IMG/VR virus record: IMGVR_UViG_3300043410_000181
Location: 1 to 42,174 of that record
Strand: one strand, 5' to 3'
Length of the DNA: 42,174 nt
Source of the DNA: a virus
Shown in pieces: positions 1-9,403 of the stretch (position 1 is its first letter; every line of letters begins with the position of its first letter). The notes beneath the pieces are model-generated. The model did no database searches and had not been told where the DNA came from. It saw nothing but the letters and a program-made list of their open reading frames with translations. Made by a program: the position numbers and the translations under genes.

Positions 1-2
1 CT

Positions 3-671
3 AGAATTCAAGAAAAGGCATTCGTTGAAACAATTGACGGACTGTCTATTTTAGTTCAGCCACTAAAAATCAAATACCTTAGAGAGTTCATGGATGAATT
101 TGAATGGGTTAAAACAGCTCAAGACGATAATGAAGCCACTGGGTTTTTAGTTGGATGTGCTAGGGTAGCTATGAAACAGTTTTATCCCATGTTCACCACT
201 AATGATGATATAGAGGATAATTTTGATATGCATAATTTAAAGGTAATTCTTGATTATGCAGCTGGTATCAAAATGGAGCCAGAAGAGGATGATCTAGCTA
301 AACAGGCAACATCAGAAGAAAATACAACCTGGGATACACTTGACTTGGCAAAGTTAGAGTCAGAAGCTTTTTTGCTTGGCATATGGAAAGACTTCGATGA
401 GTTAGAAGAGTCAATATCAATTCATGAATTAACTACCCTGCTTGAGGCAAAAAGAGAGCAAGACTATAATGATAAAAAGTTTACTGCTGCACTCAAGGGC
501 ATAGATCTTGATGAACAGTCTGGACGTGCAGAAGATGATCCATGGGAAGCCATGAAGGCAAGAGTATTTGGTGGAACAAATGATCCAAATGATATCATGG
601 CATATCAAGGTGTAAATGCTAGCAAAGCTGGGTTTGGCATTGGTATGGGATTAGACTATGAAAAAGTCTAA
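3..671 (+). CDS. Tail assembly chaperone, long form (5' end cut by window)
   Basis: The reading frame is open to the left edge, so the gene starts just outside; alignment with the next gene suggests only a few residues are missing. The first ~90 visible residues match the downstream 105-residue protein by eye (shared IDG, PLKI, FM..FE, a similar mid-section and AGIK/SGIK), at about one third identity. After this comes a ~110-residue acidic extension with a LAKLESEAFLLGIW segment and EAKREQDYNDKKF, of the kind seen in the T part of G/GT tail chaperones. Such proteins coat the tape measure during tail assembly and are not usually in the virion. Position before the tape measure supports this. 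The short and long forms appear as separate genes here, since this frame is continuous and needs no frameshift. The family call is from pattern and context, not a search. Confidence 0.75.
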   Translation, partial: RIQEKAFVETIDGLSILVQPLKIKYLREFMDEFEWVKTAQDDNEATGFLVGCARVAMKQFYPMFTTNDDIEDNFDMHNLKVILDYAAGIKMEPEEDDLAKQATSEENTTWDTLDLAKLESEAFLLGIWKDFDELEESISIHELTTLLEAKREQDYNDKKFTAALKGIDLDEQSGRAEDDPWEAMKARVFGGTNDPNDIMAYQGVNASKAGFGIGMGLDYEKV

Positions 672-687
672 AAATATACCCGTATTA

Positions 688-696
688 TGATATAAT
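688..696 (+). promoter_or_regulatory. Extended -10 promoter candidate before the short chaperone
   Basis: TGATATAAT lies in the 50-nt gap between the two chaperone genes, 26 nt before the start codon of the second. There is no convincing -35 hexamer at 16-18 nt. The same TGn-TATAAT form occurs at 16562 and 35411. It would let the short chaperone be made in excess over the long one. Confidence 0.45.
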
Positions 697-721
697 TAAA
701 CAATACATTAAGGAGACAATA

Positions 722-1039
722 ATGGCAACTACCGTAAACGAAAAGAAGACGGTATCACTAATCGATGGAACAAAGATTGAACTAAGACCGCTTAAGATTT
801 CCCTTCTTCGACCTTTCATGAAGAAATTTGAGGGAATTGCAGCAGTAGCAGAAGACAACACAAAGTCAATGGATCTACTTATGGAGTGTGTGCTTATTGC
901 ACTGCAACAGTATAAGCCAGAGCTCACTGACACAGAATACCTAGAAGAAAATCTAGATCTTCCAACAGTCTATCAGATTGTTGAAGAGGCTTCAGGTATT
1001 AAGCTAAGCGAAGCCCAATTTGGCTCAATCGCTGGCTAA
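722..1039 (+). CDS. Tail assembly chaperone, short paralog
   Basis: This 105-residue acidic protein is a diverged duplicate of the N-terminal domain of the preceding gene, sharing IDG, RPLKI/QPLKI, FM.KFE/FM.EFE and a closing SGIKL. It lacks the C-terminal extension. A strong AAGGAG ribosome site precedes the ATG by a normal spacing, and an extended -10 lies further upstream. In most long-tailed phages the short chaperone and its extended version come from one gene by frameshift at a set ratio; here a separate gene with its own control signals could set the ratio. It sits 25 nt before the tape measure gene, the usual position. It is assigned from paralogy and order. Confidence 0.72.
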   Translation: MATTVNEKKTVSLIDGTKIELRPLKISLLRPFMKKFEGIAAVAEDNTKSMDLLMECVLIALQQYKPELTDTEYLEENLDLPTVYQIVEEASGIKLSEAQFGSIAG

Positions 1040-1063
1040 TAGTTTATAAAGAGGTGTAAATGA

Positions 1064-4000
1064 ATGGCTGATGTCGAATCCAATATTAATATTAATATTG
1101 ATGCGTCTCAAGCACTAGCAAATTTAAGGGCTCTTCAACGAGAGATATCAGCCTTTCATACACAAATGGCAAAGGGTGGTGCTGCAGCACAGGCAGCATC
1201 AAATAACCTTTCTCAGAATCTAGTCAACCAAATCAATGCTACTGGAAAGTTTTCTGCCCAGTTTACTAATGTTGCTTCAACAACAGAAGCATTTACAACA
1301 GCACTAGAAAAGAATCAGTTTACTCTTAGAGAGTATTTTAGATATACAGGTGCAGCAACAAAAACTTTTGGCAAAATGTTTGCACAAGAGTTCGACACAA
1401 TTAGCACAGTTGCTCGTGAACGTGTAAAAGATCTTCAATCACAATATATTAAGCTTGGAAAAGATGCCAATGGTGCTATTCAGGCAATCAAGGTACGCCC
1501 ACTCGCTCTTGATATGGATGATCTTGGAACTAAAACACAAATTGCTGCACAAAAAACACAGATTTTAAATCAGCTACTTCAGCAAGGTTCTACAAACCTA
1601 CTTAACTTTGGTAAGAATACTCAATGGGCTGGTCGTCAGCTAATGGTTGGTTTTACCATTCCATTGATGATGTTTGGATCACAAGCAGCTAAGGCATTCC
1701 AGGATGTTGAGGAGCAAATGATTCGCTTTAAGAGAGTCTATGGAGACCTACAAACAACTTCTAAAGATGCTCAGGCTGCAGCAGATGATGTAAAGAGACT
1801 TGCCTCAGAGTATACAAAGTATGGCATTGCTGTTGCAGATACTATTAAGCTTGCTGCAGATGCAGCTGCAACTGGTAAACAGGGTGCAGAACTTATGGCA
1901 CAGGTTGCTTCTGCAACAAAGCTTGCAGTTCTTGGCGGTATTGATCAGCAACAGGCACTACAGACAACTATCTCATTGACCAATGCTTTTGGTATTGCTG
2001 CAGATGATCTCGCTAAAAAGACTAACTTCCTAAATGCTGTTGAAAACCAGACTGTTACATCTATCGATGATCTAACAACAGCTATCCCTAAAGCTGCACC
2101 AGTTGTCAAGCAACTTGGTGGTAACGTAGAGGACCTTACATTCTTCCTTACAGCTATGCGTGAGGGTGGTGTAAATGCTGCTGAAGGTGCTAACGCACTT
2201 AAGTCTGGTCTTGCATCTATGATTAATCCAACTAAGGCTGCATCAGATATGCTTGCTGGGTTTGGTATTAATATTAGAGGTATTGTAGACTCTAATGCTG
2301 GTGATCTAAAGGGAACAGTTATTGGAGTAGCTAAAGCACTTGATACACTGGATCCACTAAACCGTGCACGTGCTATTGAAACTATGTTTGGAAAGTTCCA
2401 GTTTGCACGTATGTCTGCCATGTTCCAAAACATTACAGATCAAGGTTCTCAGGCAAATAAAGTTCTTCAATTAACAACAGCTACCTCAGAAGAATTAGCA
2501 ATCCTGTCTGAACGAGAAATGAAGACAATGGAAAACTCACCATTGTACAAATTTAAAAAAGCAATGGAAGATCTTAAGGCAACACTTGTACCAATTGGTG
2601 AGCAATTCCTAAAAGCAATTACTCCAGTGATTAAATTTATTGGCGGAATTCTTGAAAAGTTTAATGATCTAAGTGATGGTTCAAAGAAGTTTGTTGTAAC
2701 GCTTACAACTATTCTTGCTGGTATTGGTCCAGTAGCACTTATGACTTTTGGTCTTCTTGCTAACGGCGTAGCAAACATTATCAAGTTATTTACATCAGTC
2801 AAGAGAGTATTTAACGGTGCTGGTGGAGCATCACAAGATCTTGGGTCACAAACAAGATTTATGACACAAGCTCAAATTGAAGCTGCAGCTGCTGCATCAT
2901 CTCTTGATCAGGCTCACTCAGCATTAAAGCAAACATTTACATCTGAAGCTAATGCTGTAGATATGCTAACTGCTGCATATCAAAGAGCAATCACAGCACA
3001 GCGTGGATTCTCAGGTGGCCCAGTTCCAAATACAAGACCAACTAAGCCAAAGAATTTTGCAGATGGTGGAGTTGTTGTAACTGGTCCTGGCGGTCCAAAA
3101 GATGATGCAATTCCAGCAAACCTATCAAACGGCGAGGTTGTACTTTCTGTAGATACAGTAAATAAAAACCCTGGTGTTGTTGCTGCACTTCTACAGGGAA
3201 GAAAGATTAATGTTCCAGGATTCTCAAATGGATCTGGTGCAGAAAAATTTGTAAGTAGTGGAATGGGATATAGCCAAGGACACTTCTCTGGATTTAGTGA
3301 GCACACTGGACAGCAACTTCTTGATATGGCAAAGAATGATCAAGACCTAGCAGCTATTAGAAGTAGACTACAAACACAAGCTGAATTGCTATCAAAAATA
3401 ACTGGCAATGAAGTTAAGTATGAAGATATGCTTACACGCAAATTCCAGACATACGACAACAGAGTTGTTGGTCAGTCTATGGCTCTTAACACAATGCTTG
3501 GACAATCATCTGGCAAGGGTGGACAAGCAACAGCAGACTTTGTACAAAGAGAATATGCAGGACAGCGTGAGCAAGCACACGGTATGGCTGCTAACTTTAT
3601 GAAGGCAAATGGTGTAACTCCAGAAAAAATTCAGGTAGCAATGACAGACCTAGCTGATGAGGTAGATGCAGGAATTGCAGACTTTATTGCTAAAACAGGT
3701 AAGTCAGCCAAAGATGTTAAGATGTCTGGACAAGATCTTGATAAGGTTATGCAGACTGCATATGAAAAGGTAGCATCACGCAATAAAGATTTAGCACAAG
3801 CATATGCAGGAATGTCTGAAGTAGCAGGTATTGCTTCTGTAGAAAAAACTAGCACAGGATCAAATAACAGACTAGCTCTTTCAAGATTTAGAACATGGTA
3901 CAAGAGAAGTTCTACTAAAGATGAAAACTATACAGCTGGTATGGAGTATTCAGATCAGCCAGCATACCTTGCTCAAGTAGCAAAGCGTAAGTTTAGAGGC

Positions 4001-7000
4001 GACAACCTAACACTTGCCAAGAAGGTAAGAGATGCAGACCCTGAAGGATTTAGAGATCTACTTCAACAGGGCGATGCAAAGAAGCGTCTAGCAATGCTTA
4101 AGGCAATTGCAAAGAAGCACGGTATTGCAGTTATTGATGAAATGGGCAAGGGTGCACAAGAAGGTCTTGATGAAGGACTACAAAATGCATCTCCATCAAA
4201 GAGAGCAAGGAAGTCTGGTAACTATGGTGCTGAAGGTTATATTGAAGGTCTAGAATCAAAGCCAGATGCTGCAACTCAGGCTGGTAAAAGAAATGCTAAA
4301 AGAGCTAATGATGGTATAGAATCAGAAGTTGCAGCTGCCAGAGCAGCTGGTAAAAAAGTTGGAACAGCAGCAGCACAAGGTGTTTCTGAGAGTACTGGTT
4401 CTACTGGTCCAAGAGATATGTCTGGAACAGGTCTTCAAGGCATGTTTAATAGAAGCAAGCTTGGTGATAAGTTTAATAATAGTGCATTTGGTCAAAGACT
4501 TAATGCTAGAGCAGCATTCTCTGGTGGTGAGCCAACAGCTATGGCTCAAGGTCTTCGTAAAGCTGGTGGAGTTGGTATGGGCGTTACATCAGCTCTTGCT
4601 ATGGCATCTGCAATTCCTGGCCCAATTGGACAAACTGCACAAAGTATTCTACCAGTAGCAAGTGCTATTACAACAGTTCTACCAATGTTATCATCACCAA
4701 TTGGAGTAGCAGTGCTTGCTATTGGTGCTCTTGCAGGTGCAGTATACATGCAGAAGAAAGCATTTGACGATGCACAAAATGCAACATTAGATTTTGCCGA
4801 AAAGGTTGGCGTTTCTACTAAGGCAGTCGAATCATTTAGTAAGTTCGCTGGTACAGTATCTGCTTCTGAGGTAATGCGTAAGCGAAGAGAAGGAAACATT
4901 AATCCTTTCCAGATTCAAACAGGAAAAACAACCTGGGGACAATCGTATGTTCAAAGTGAAGATGGCAAAAAGCAAGTTCAAAATGTTAAGGCAGACATTA
5001 AGAAAAATGGTGCAGGAGCTCAGTCAAATATTGTTGCTCAAACAGCTGCAGCTGTGATGGATGGCTCTATGTCTGCAGCACAAGCAAGAAGCTATATTGC
5101 TGCAGTAGGACAACAACTTGGAGATACCTCATTCTCTATTAAGGCAAATGCTCAGCTAATTAGTCTTATTGGTGTTAATGGAGAAAATATTCTAAAAGAT
5201 GGTATGGCCATTAGAACTAAGCTTATTGAAGATCAAAGAGCTAAGACGACAGCATCAATGAAAGATCTGCAAAAGGCTTCAGCATTTAATGGCGGAGATC
5301 TTGGAAATACCGCACTTGGTGTAGGTGGCGGTGCAGCAGCAGGTGCAGTAGCAGGTGCAATTGCTGGTAGTGCAATTCCTATTATTGGAACAGCAGTTGG
5401 AGCCATTGGTGGTGCAATCATTGGTGGTGTTGCAGGAGGAATTTTCGCTCAACAAGATAGACAAAAGAGAATTGGTAATGCGTCTGCTGCTACTGTAGCA
5501 ATGCAAAAACAAGAGCTTGAAGTAGAACAGCAAATGCTTGACTCACTCGATATGGAGTATGAGAAGAAGTATGCTAACCTAATGGCTGCTGGAAAACAAG
5601 CAGAAGCTGAAAAGCTTACAAATGATTATCTTGCAAATAGACAGGCACTTCTAGATCAGCAAGCAACAACAGTGCAGAATATGGCTACTAGCTTCAAGTC
5701 AGCAGACTCAGAAGTTCAGGGTGCCCTAATGTCTGGTGTTGATAAGGCAGTTACTAAAAAATACAAGGGAACAATGTATGAAGACATGGTTGGCCTTGCT
5801 AATGATAAGCTTGCATCATCTGGTCTTAGCCAAGAGAAAGTCTTTGTTCTAAAAACTGAAATGGCAGCAGGAAATATTGATCCTATGAAGATGATCAATA
5901 TTATGAATACTTTTGCTGGAGACCAAAAAACTATTGATAAAGTTCTTAGCATTATTACAAAATTTGGTGGTGCAACTGGTGCACAAACAGACCAAGTAAT
6001 GGCACTATTTGATGGTAATAAGGCAATTCAAAAAAGTATTGTTACAAAGGTATCTGCAGCAAAAACATCTAAAGATGCACAAAGCATATTGAATATGTGG
6101 GCTGCAATTGGATCATCTACAGCACGTAGCAAAGACTTGAAGGTTGTGGCTGATTTTATTGATAAGAATCCTGCTGTACAAAAGAAACTTTCTGGAATTA
6201 TTGATACTGTTAATAAGCATCAGGGTAAGTTTAAGATGGACTTCATTACAAACTTCCTGGGTGATAATAAGGGTGCAATGGATGCTCTTAAGCAAGACAT
6301 GGACTATTTCAACAAACTGTCTGATAAAGAGCAAAAGGTATACCTAACAGAACTTGCAGTAATCTCTACTAAGGTTATTTCTGCTAAAGATCCTCTAGTT
6401 CAGACCTGGCTAAAGGGTGCAGGTTCTTCATATGCTAATTCAACAGACGGTGAGCAACTTGCTGCATATCTTGCATATGATGCTCAGACTGTTACTAAAG
6501 CTGCTATTGATACAACCAGCAAAAAGCCAGGACCTGGAGCAGGCGGTGGTGGCGGTGGTCCACAGGCATCTGCTATCGATGGTCTTACAAAAGAACTTCG
6601 TGATGTACAAAAGAACCAAATTGTTCCAAAGGTTGGTTGGGGTGCCAATATGAGCATTCTTCGTAACCTTTTCTCTGGTAAAGATTCAAAGGGCAAGGAT
6701 AAGAAAGAACTAACACTCTTCAGTGGTCTACAGAACGACATGAGAGCTAAGGGTGCTGGCGAAGATCTTATTCAGCTTATTGCTGGTATGGACCCTGCTG
6801 AATTTGAAAAACACAAAAAAGAACTCTTTAACTTCGATAAGAAGGGCAATATTAAGTCATTTAAGTCTGATCTAGTTACTATTGGAGAAGCACTACGATC
6901 TATTCAGCTTGGTAAGTTTGTTGATCAACAGCAAGCTGTACTAAAGCAAACTGGAGAACAGGGCTCTGCACTAGAAAAGCTTAAAAAGGCTGGTGTTGAT

Positions 7001-8770
7001 ACTGCTACTGCATATTCAATGGTTGCTGACCAGGCAACTGCATCTGCTATTGCTAACTCTAAGTTAAGTCCTGCTAAACTTCAGGAGATGGCTGCTGCTG
7101 CTAAAAAGGCTGCAGACGCAGTGCTTGAGTTTAATACTCGTACAAGTCTAGCAAACTCTGTTCAAGAATTCAATGATAAAAAGGCACTACTTCTTAAATT
7201 AGGAGCACAGGCAAAGAACTTTACAGACGAACAGATGACGGAAATTTTAAATAACCAAGATCTTCAAAAGATGATTCTACATCCTGAGTTCAATCAAGAA
7301 GAATTTAATCAAAAGCTTAAGCAGGTTGCAGAACAGGCTAATGTTGAGATTGCACTTAAGTCACTAACCATCGATGGCATGAAGGACCTATTCCAAACAG
7401 GATTTAATAATGCTATGAATGAAATTAATGCTAAGGAAACAAAAATCAATATCCAGTTTGAGAATAAGACTGCTGGAGATAATAAGATTATTAAAGATTC
7501 TGAGAATCAAATTGCTGGAATCAACTATCAGGTTGGACAATGGCAGGCACAGCTCAAGGGCATTGAGGATCAAGAGAAAACAATCAATGAGTCTTATGAC
7601 AAGCGTAAGGAAGCTTTAAGCACTATCGCTCAAATGAACGATAGAATTTCTAATCAGCAAAAGGGTCAGCTAGGACTTGCACAAGCACTCGCTTCAGGTG
7701 ATATGGGGGCTGCTGCTCGTGCTGCACAGGATATGCGTTCACAGGCAGCTGGATATGCAATTCAAGACCAGCAGAGTGCACTTGAAGCATCTAGAAAAGA
7801 TGCTCTTGGTGCTGTAAGAAGCGATAAGGGTTATTCAAGACTTGAAATTGAAACTCAGGTGAAGATACTTAATGATCAAATTTTTAAGATTCAGCAAGAC
7901 TCACTTATTCCTGCACAAGAAAGAGTAAGACTAGCAACTGTTGAAAGAGATAGACAACTTGAGTTAGTCACATCTCTTGGATTAAATAAGAGTCAGTGGA
8001 ATGAAATTAAAAATAATATTGACCTTGCAGAAATTGGAACTGGGAAATACCAGCAGTCAATCTCTATTGCTAAGGACCTTGTTGGAGATATGCTTAAGCA
8101 CTGGAATGATATGCCTAAGACATTCGAAACTCTTTACACAATTCGTCAGAAATATATTACTGAGGGGACTCCTGCTGCTGGTGCACCAACAGTAACAGAT
8201 ACATCTGGAGTTACTGGAGTTGGAAAAGCTGATAAGATTGATAATGGTGGAATCCCATCTGGAGTACCAAGTTCAGCACTAGTGTCTGGATATGGAGCAG
8301 TTACTACTGGCCCAACAGCTGCAGAAAAGCAAGCATGGCTATTTGCAGCTACAACTGGTAGAGCATCCTCACTGACACCAGCACAAAGAGCAGCTATTGG
8401 GTTTGCAAGCGGTGGTTCTGTTCCTGGAGTTGGAAATTATGACAATACCCCAGCAGTTCTAACTCCTGGTGAATTTGTTATTAATAGAAATTCTGTTGGT
8501 AAGTATGGCCGTGGTTTATTAAATTCAATTAACTCTGGAACATATAGAGAACCTTCAATGCCAGCAATGACAGCAGCAGATATCCCTACAGCAGATATTT
8601 CAAGAGGAACCTCTATAGTTCAAACATCAAACCACAGTTCAGTGTATAATTATACTCTAACAGTAAATGCAAAAACTGATGCTAATGCTAATGATATTGC
8701 TCAAACTGTAATGGCTAAGCTTCGTCAAGTTGGAAGCAATGACCAAAGAATTAGAGGGGTTAGATACTAA
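1064..8770 (+). CDS. Phage tail tape measure protein
   Basis: This 2,568-residue protein sets tail length and probably exits with the DNA at infection. Residues ~190-405 have the TP901-type tape measure core (hydrophobic GFTIPLMMFG, then Ala-rich helices with AADAAATGKQGAE and MREGGVNAAEGANAL). Hydrophobic segments lie near residues 545-575, 1166-1232 and 1406-1462 (Gly/Ala-rich, glycine-zipper-like), fitting membrane insertion. A GG.V...G..D..PA.L..GE.V motif occurs twice, diverged, near residues 665-720 and 2447-2490. An SPSK.....G..G.EGYIEGL motif lies near 1042, and a short PG/poly-Gly hinge near 1820. By the usual rule of ~0.15 nm per residue the tail would be near 385 nm. The start is the ATG at 1064 with GAGGTG upstream; the nearer ATG at 1060 opens a three-codon frame only. 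Confidence 0.95.
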   Translation: MADVESNININIDASQALANLRALQREISAFHTQMAKGGAAAQAASNNLSQNLVNQINATGKFSAQFTNVASTTEAFTTALEKNQFTLREYFRYTGAATKTFGKMFAQEFDTISTVARERVKDLQSQYIKLGKDANGAIQAIKVRPLALDMDDLGTKTQIAAQKTQILNQLLQQGSTNLLNFGKNTQWAGRQLMVGFTIPLMMFGSQAAKAFQDVEEQMIRFKRVYGDLQTTSKDAQAAADDVKRLASEYTKYGIAVADTIKLAADAAATGKQGAELMAQVASATKLAVLGGIDQQQALQTTISLTNAFGIAADDLAKKTNFLNAVENQTVTSIDDLTTAIPKAAPVVKQLGGNVEDLTFFLTAMREGGVNAAEGANALKSGLASMINPTKAASDMLAGFGINIRGIVDSNAGDLKGTVIGVAKALDTLDPLNRARAIETMFGKFQFARMSAMFQNITDQGSQANKVLQLTTATSEELAILSEREMKTMENSPLYKFKKAMEDLKATLVPIGEQFLKAITPVIKFIGGILEKFNDLSDGSKKFVVTLTTILAGIGPVALMTFGLLANGVANIIKLFTSVKRVFNGAGGASQDLGSQTRFMTQAQIEAAAAASSLDQAHSALKQTFTSEANAVDMLTAAYQRAITAQRGFSGGPVPNTRPTKPKNFADGGVVVTGPGGPKDDAIPANLSNGEVVLSVDTVNKNPGVVAALLQGRKINVPGFSNGSGAEKFVSSGMGYSQGHFSGFSEHTGQQLLDMAKNDQDLAAIRSRLQTQAELLSKITGNEVKYEDMLTRKFQTYDNRVVGQSMALNTMLGQSSGKGGQATADFVQREYAGQREQAHGMAANFMKANGVTPEKIQVAMTDLADEVDAGIADFIAKTGKSAKDVKMSGQDLDKVMQTAYEKVASRNKDLAQAYAGMSEVAGIASVEKTSTGSNNRLALSRFRTWYKRSSTKDENYTAGMEYSDQPAYLAQVAKRKFRGDNLTLAKKVRDADPEGFRDLLQQGDAKKRLAMLKAIAKKHGIAVIDEMGKGAQEGLDEGLQNASPSKRARKSGNYGAEGYIEGLESKPDAATQAGKRNAKRANDGIESEVAAARAAGKKVGTAAAQGVSESTGSTGPRDMSGTGLQGMFNRSKLGDKFNNSAFGQRLNARAAFSGGEPTAMAQGLRKAGGVGMGVTSALAMASAIPGPIGQTAQSILPVASAITTVLPMLSSPIGVAVLAIGALAGAVYMQKKAFDDAQNATLDFAEKVGVSTKAVESFSKFAGTVSASEVMRKRREGNINPFQIQTGKTTWGQSYVQSEDGKKQVQNVKADIKKNGAGAQSNIVAQTAAAVMDGSMSAAQARSYIAAVGQQLGDTSFSIKANAQLISLIGVNGENILKDGMAIRTKLIEDQRAKTTASMKDLQKASAFNGGDLGNTALGVGGGAAAGAVAGAIAGSAIPIIGTAVGAIGGAIIGGVAGGIFAQQDRQKRIGNASAATVAMQKQELEVEQQMLDSLDMEYEKKYANLMAAGKQAEAEKLTNDYLANRQALLDQQATTVQNMATSFKSADSEVQGALMSGVDKAVTKKYKGTMYEDMVGLANDKLASSGLSQEKVFVLKTEMAAGNIDPMKMINIMNTFAGDQKTIDKVLSIITKFGGATGAQTDQVMALFDGNKAIQKSIVTKVSAAKTSKDAQSILNMWAAIGSSTARSKDLKVVADFIDKNPAVQKKLSGIIDTVNKHQGKFKMDFITNFLGDNKGAMDALKQDMDYFNKLSDKEQKVYLTELAVISTKVISAKDPLVQTWLKGAGSSYANSTDGEQLAAYLAYDAQTVTKAAIDTTSKKPGPGAGGGGGGPQASAIDGLTKELRDVQKNQIVPKVGWGANMSILRNLFSGKDSKGKDKKELTLFSGLQNDMRAKGAGEDLIQLIAGMDPAEFEKHKKELFNFDKKGNIKSFKSDLVTIGEALRSIQLGKFVDQQQAVLKQTGEQGSALEKLKKAGVDTATAYSMVADQATASAIANSKLSPAKLQEMAAAAKKAADAVLEFNTRTSLANSVQEFNDKKALLLKLGAQAKNFTDEQMTEILNNQDLQKMILHPEFNQEEFNQKLKQVAEQANVEIALKSLTIDGMKDLFQTGFNNAMNEINAKETKINIQFENKTAGDNKIIKDSENQIAGINYQVGQWQAQLKGIEDQEKTINESYDKRKEALSTIAQMNDRISNQQKGQLGLAQALASGDMGAAARAAQDMRSQAAGYAIQDQQSALEASRKDALGAVRSDKGYSRLEIETQVKILNDQIFKIQQDSLIPAQERVRLATVERDRQLELVTSLGLNKSQWNEIKNNIDLAEIGTGKYQQSISIAKDLVGDMLKHWNDMPKTFETLYTIRQKYITEGTPAAGAPTVTDTSGVTGVGKADKIDNGGIPSGVPSSALVSGYGAVTTGPTAAEKQAWLFAATTGRASSLTPAQRAAIGFASGGSVPGVGNYDNTPAVLTPGEFVINRNSVGKYGRGLLNSINSGTYREPSMPAMTAADIPTADISRGTSIVQTSNHSSVYNYTLTVNAKTDANANDIAQTVMAKLRQVGSNDQRIRGVRY

Positions 8771-9402
8771 TGGCATCACAAGCCTATAAAGCAGGCAGAC
8801 AGAAGTATGCACGTCCACAGGCAATGCTGTGGTCTAATAACCCACCTCAAATTTTATCTAATGAGTATATTCCAATTGGGTATGAGATTGGCTCAAATAC
8901 CCCAGGAACAACAAAATTGTCAAATGATTTTTTGATTCTATCTGATCATAATCGACAGCCACTTGATTTTAAGAATAATCGTATTGAAACAAGAAAACGT
9001 ATGATAAATGGCCAAATGAGGGCATATCACGTTGCAGATAAATTACAAATCAATGTATCTTGGGATAATTTGCCATCACGTGGGTTTGCAAGTAAGGCAC
9101 TATTTAATAATGAAACTGGAGAATCATCTTTGGCACAAGCTGATCAGTTTACAGTAGATGGTGGTGCTGGAGGCATTGAAATGCTAGACTGGTATGAGAC
9201 ACATACTGGATCATTTTGGGTATACCTATCATATGATAAGTACAACCAGTTTTCACCAGAAGATACAGATAGATATACTAGACTAGGTCAATATGCCTAT
9301 GCTATAAAGATGTTTGTTTCATCTTTTGACTACACTGTTCAAAAAAGAGGCAACGCTGGGCATGATCTTTGGAACATTCAGCTATCACTAGAAGAGGAAT
9401 AA
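8770..9402 (+). CDS. Distal tail / minor tail protein candidate
   Basis: This 210-residue protein has no motif I can name with certainty. Its start ATG shares one base with the tape measure stop, so the two are translationally coupled. It directly follows the tape measure and precedes the large hub-like protein, which is where siphophages place the distal tail protein. It is rich in aromatic and polar residues, with little helix-forming Ala-rich sequence, and a beta-rich C-terminal half (FWVYLSYDKYNQF, YAIKMFVSSFDYTV), as expected for a tail-tip ring protein. No signal peptide or membrane segment is seen. The functional name rests on gene order. Confidence 0.55.
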   Translation: MASQAYKAGRQKYARPQAMLWSNNPPQILSNEYIPIGYEIGSNTPGTTKLSNDFLILSDHNRQPLDFKNNRIETRKRMINGQMRAYHVADKLQINVSWDNLPSRGFASKALFNNETGESSLAQADQFTVDGGAGGIEMLDWYETHTGSFWVYLSYDKYNQFSPEDTDRYTRLGQYAYAIKMFVSSFDYTVQKRGNAGHDLWNIQLSLEEE

Positions 9403-9403
9403 T

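Noticed and set aside
3-671. Programmed frameshift in the tail chaperone
   Set aside because: The long product is read in one frame and the short form is a separate gene; no convincing slippery heptamer was needed or seen.
1945-2433. Long minus-strand open frames opposite the tape measure gene, and many others across the window
   Set aside because: They are shadows of strong + strand genes with clear motifs, lack ribosome sites and have no coherent domains.
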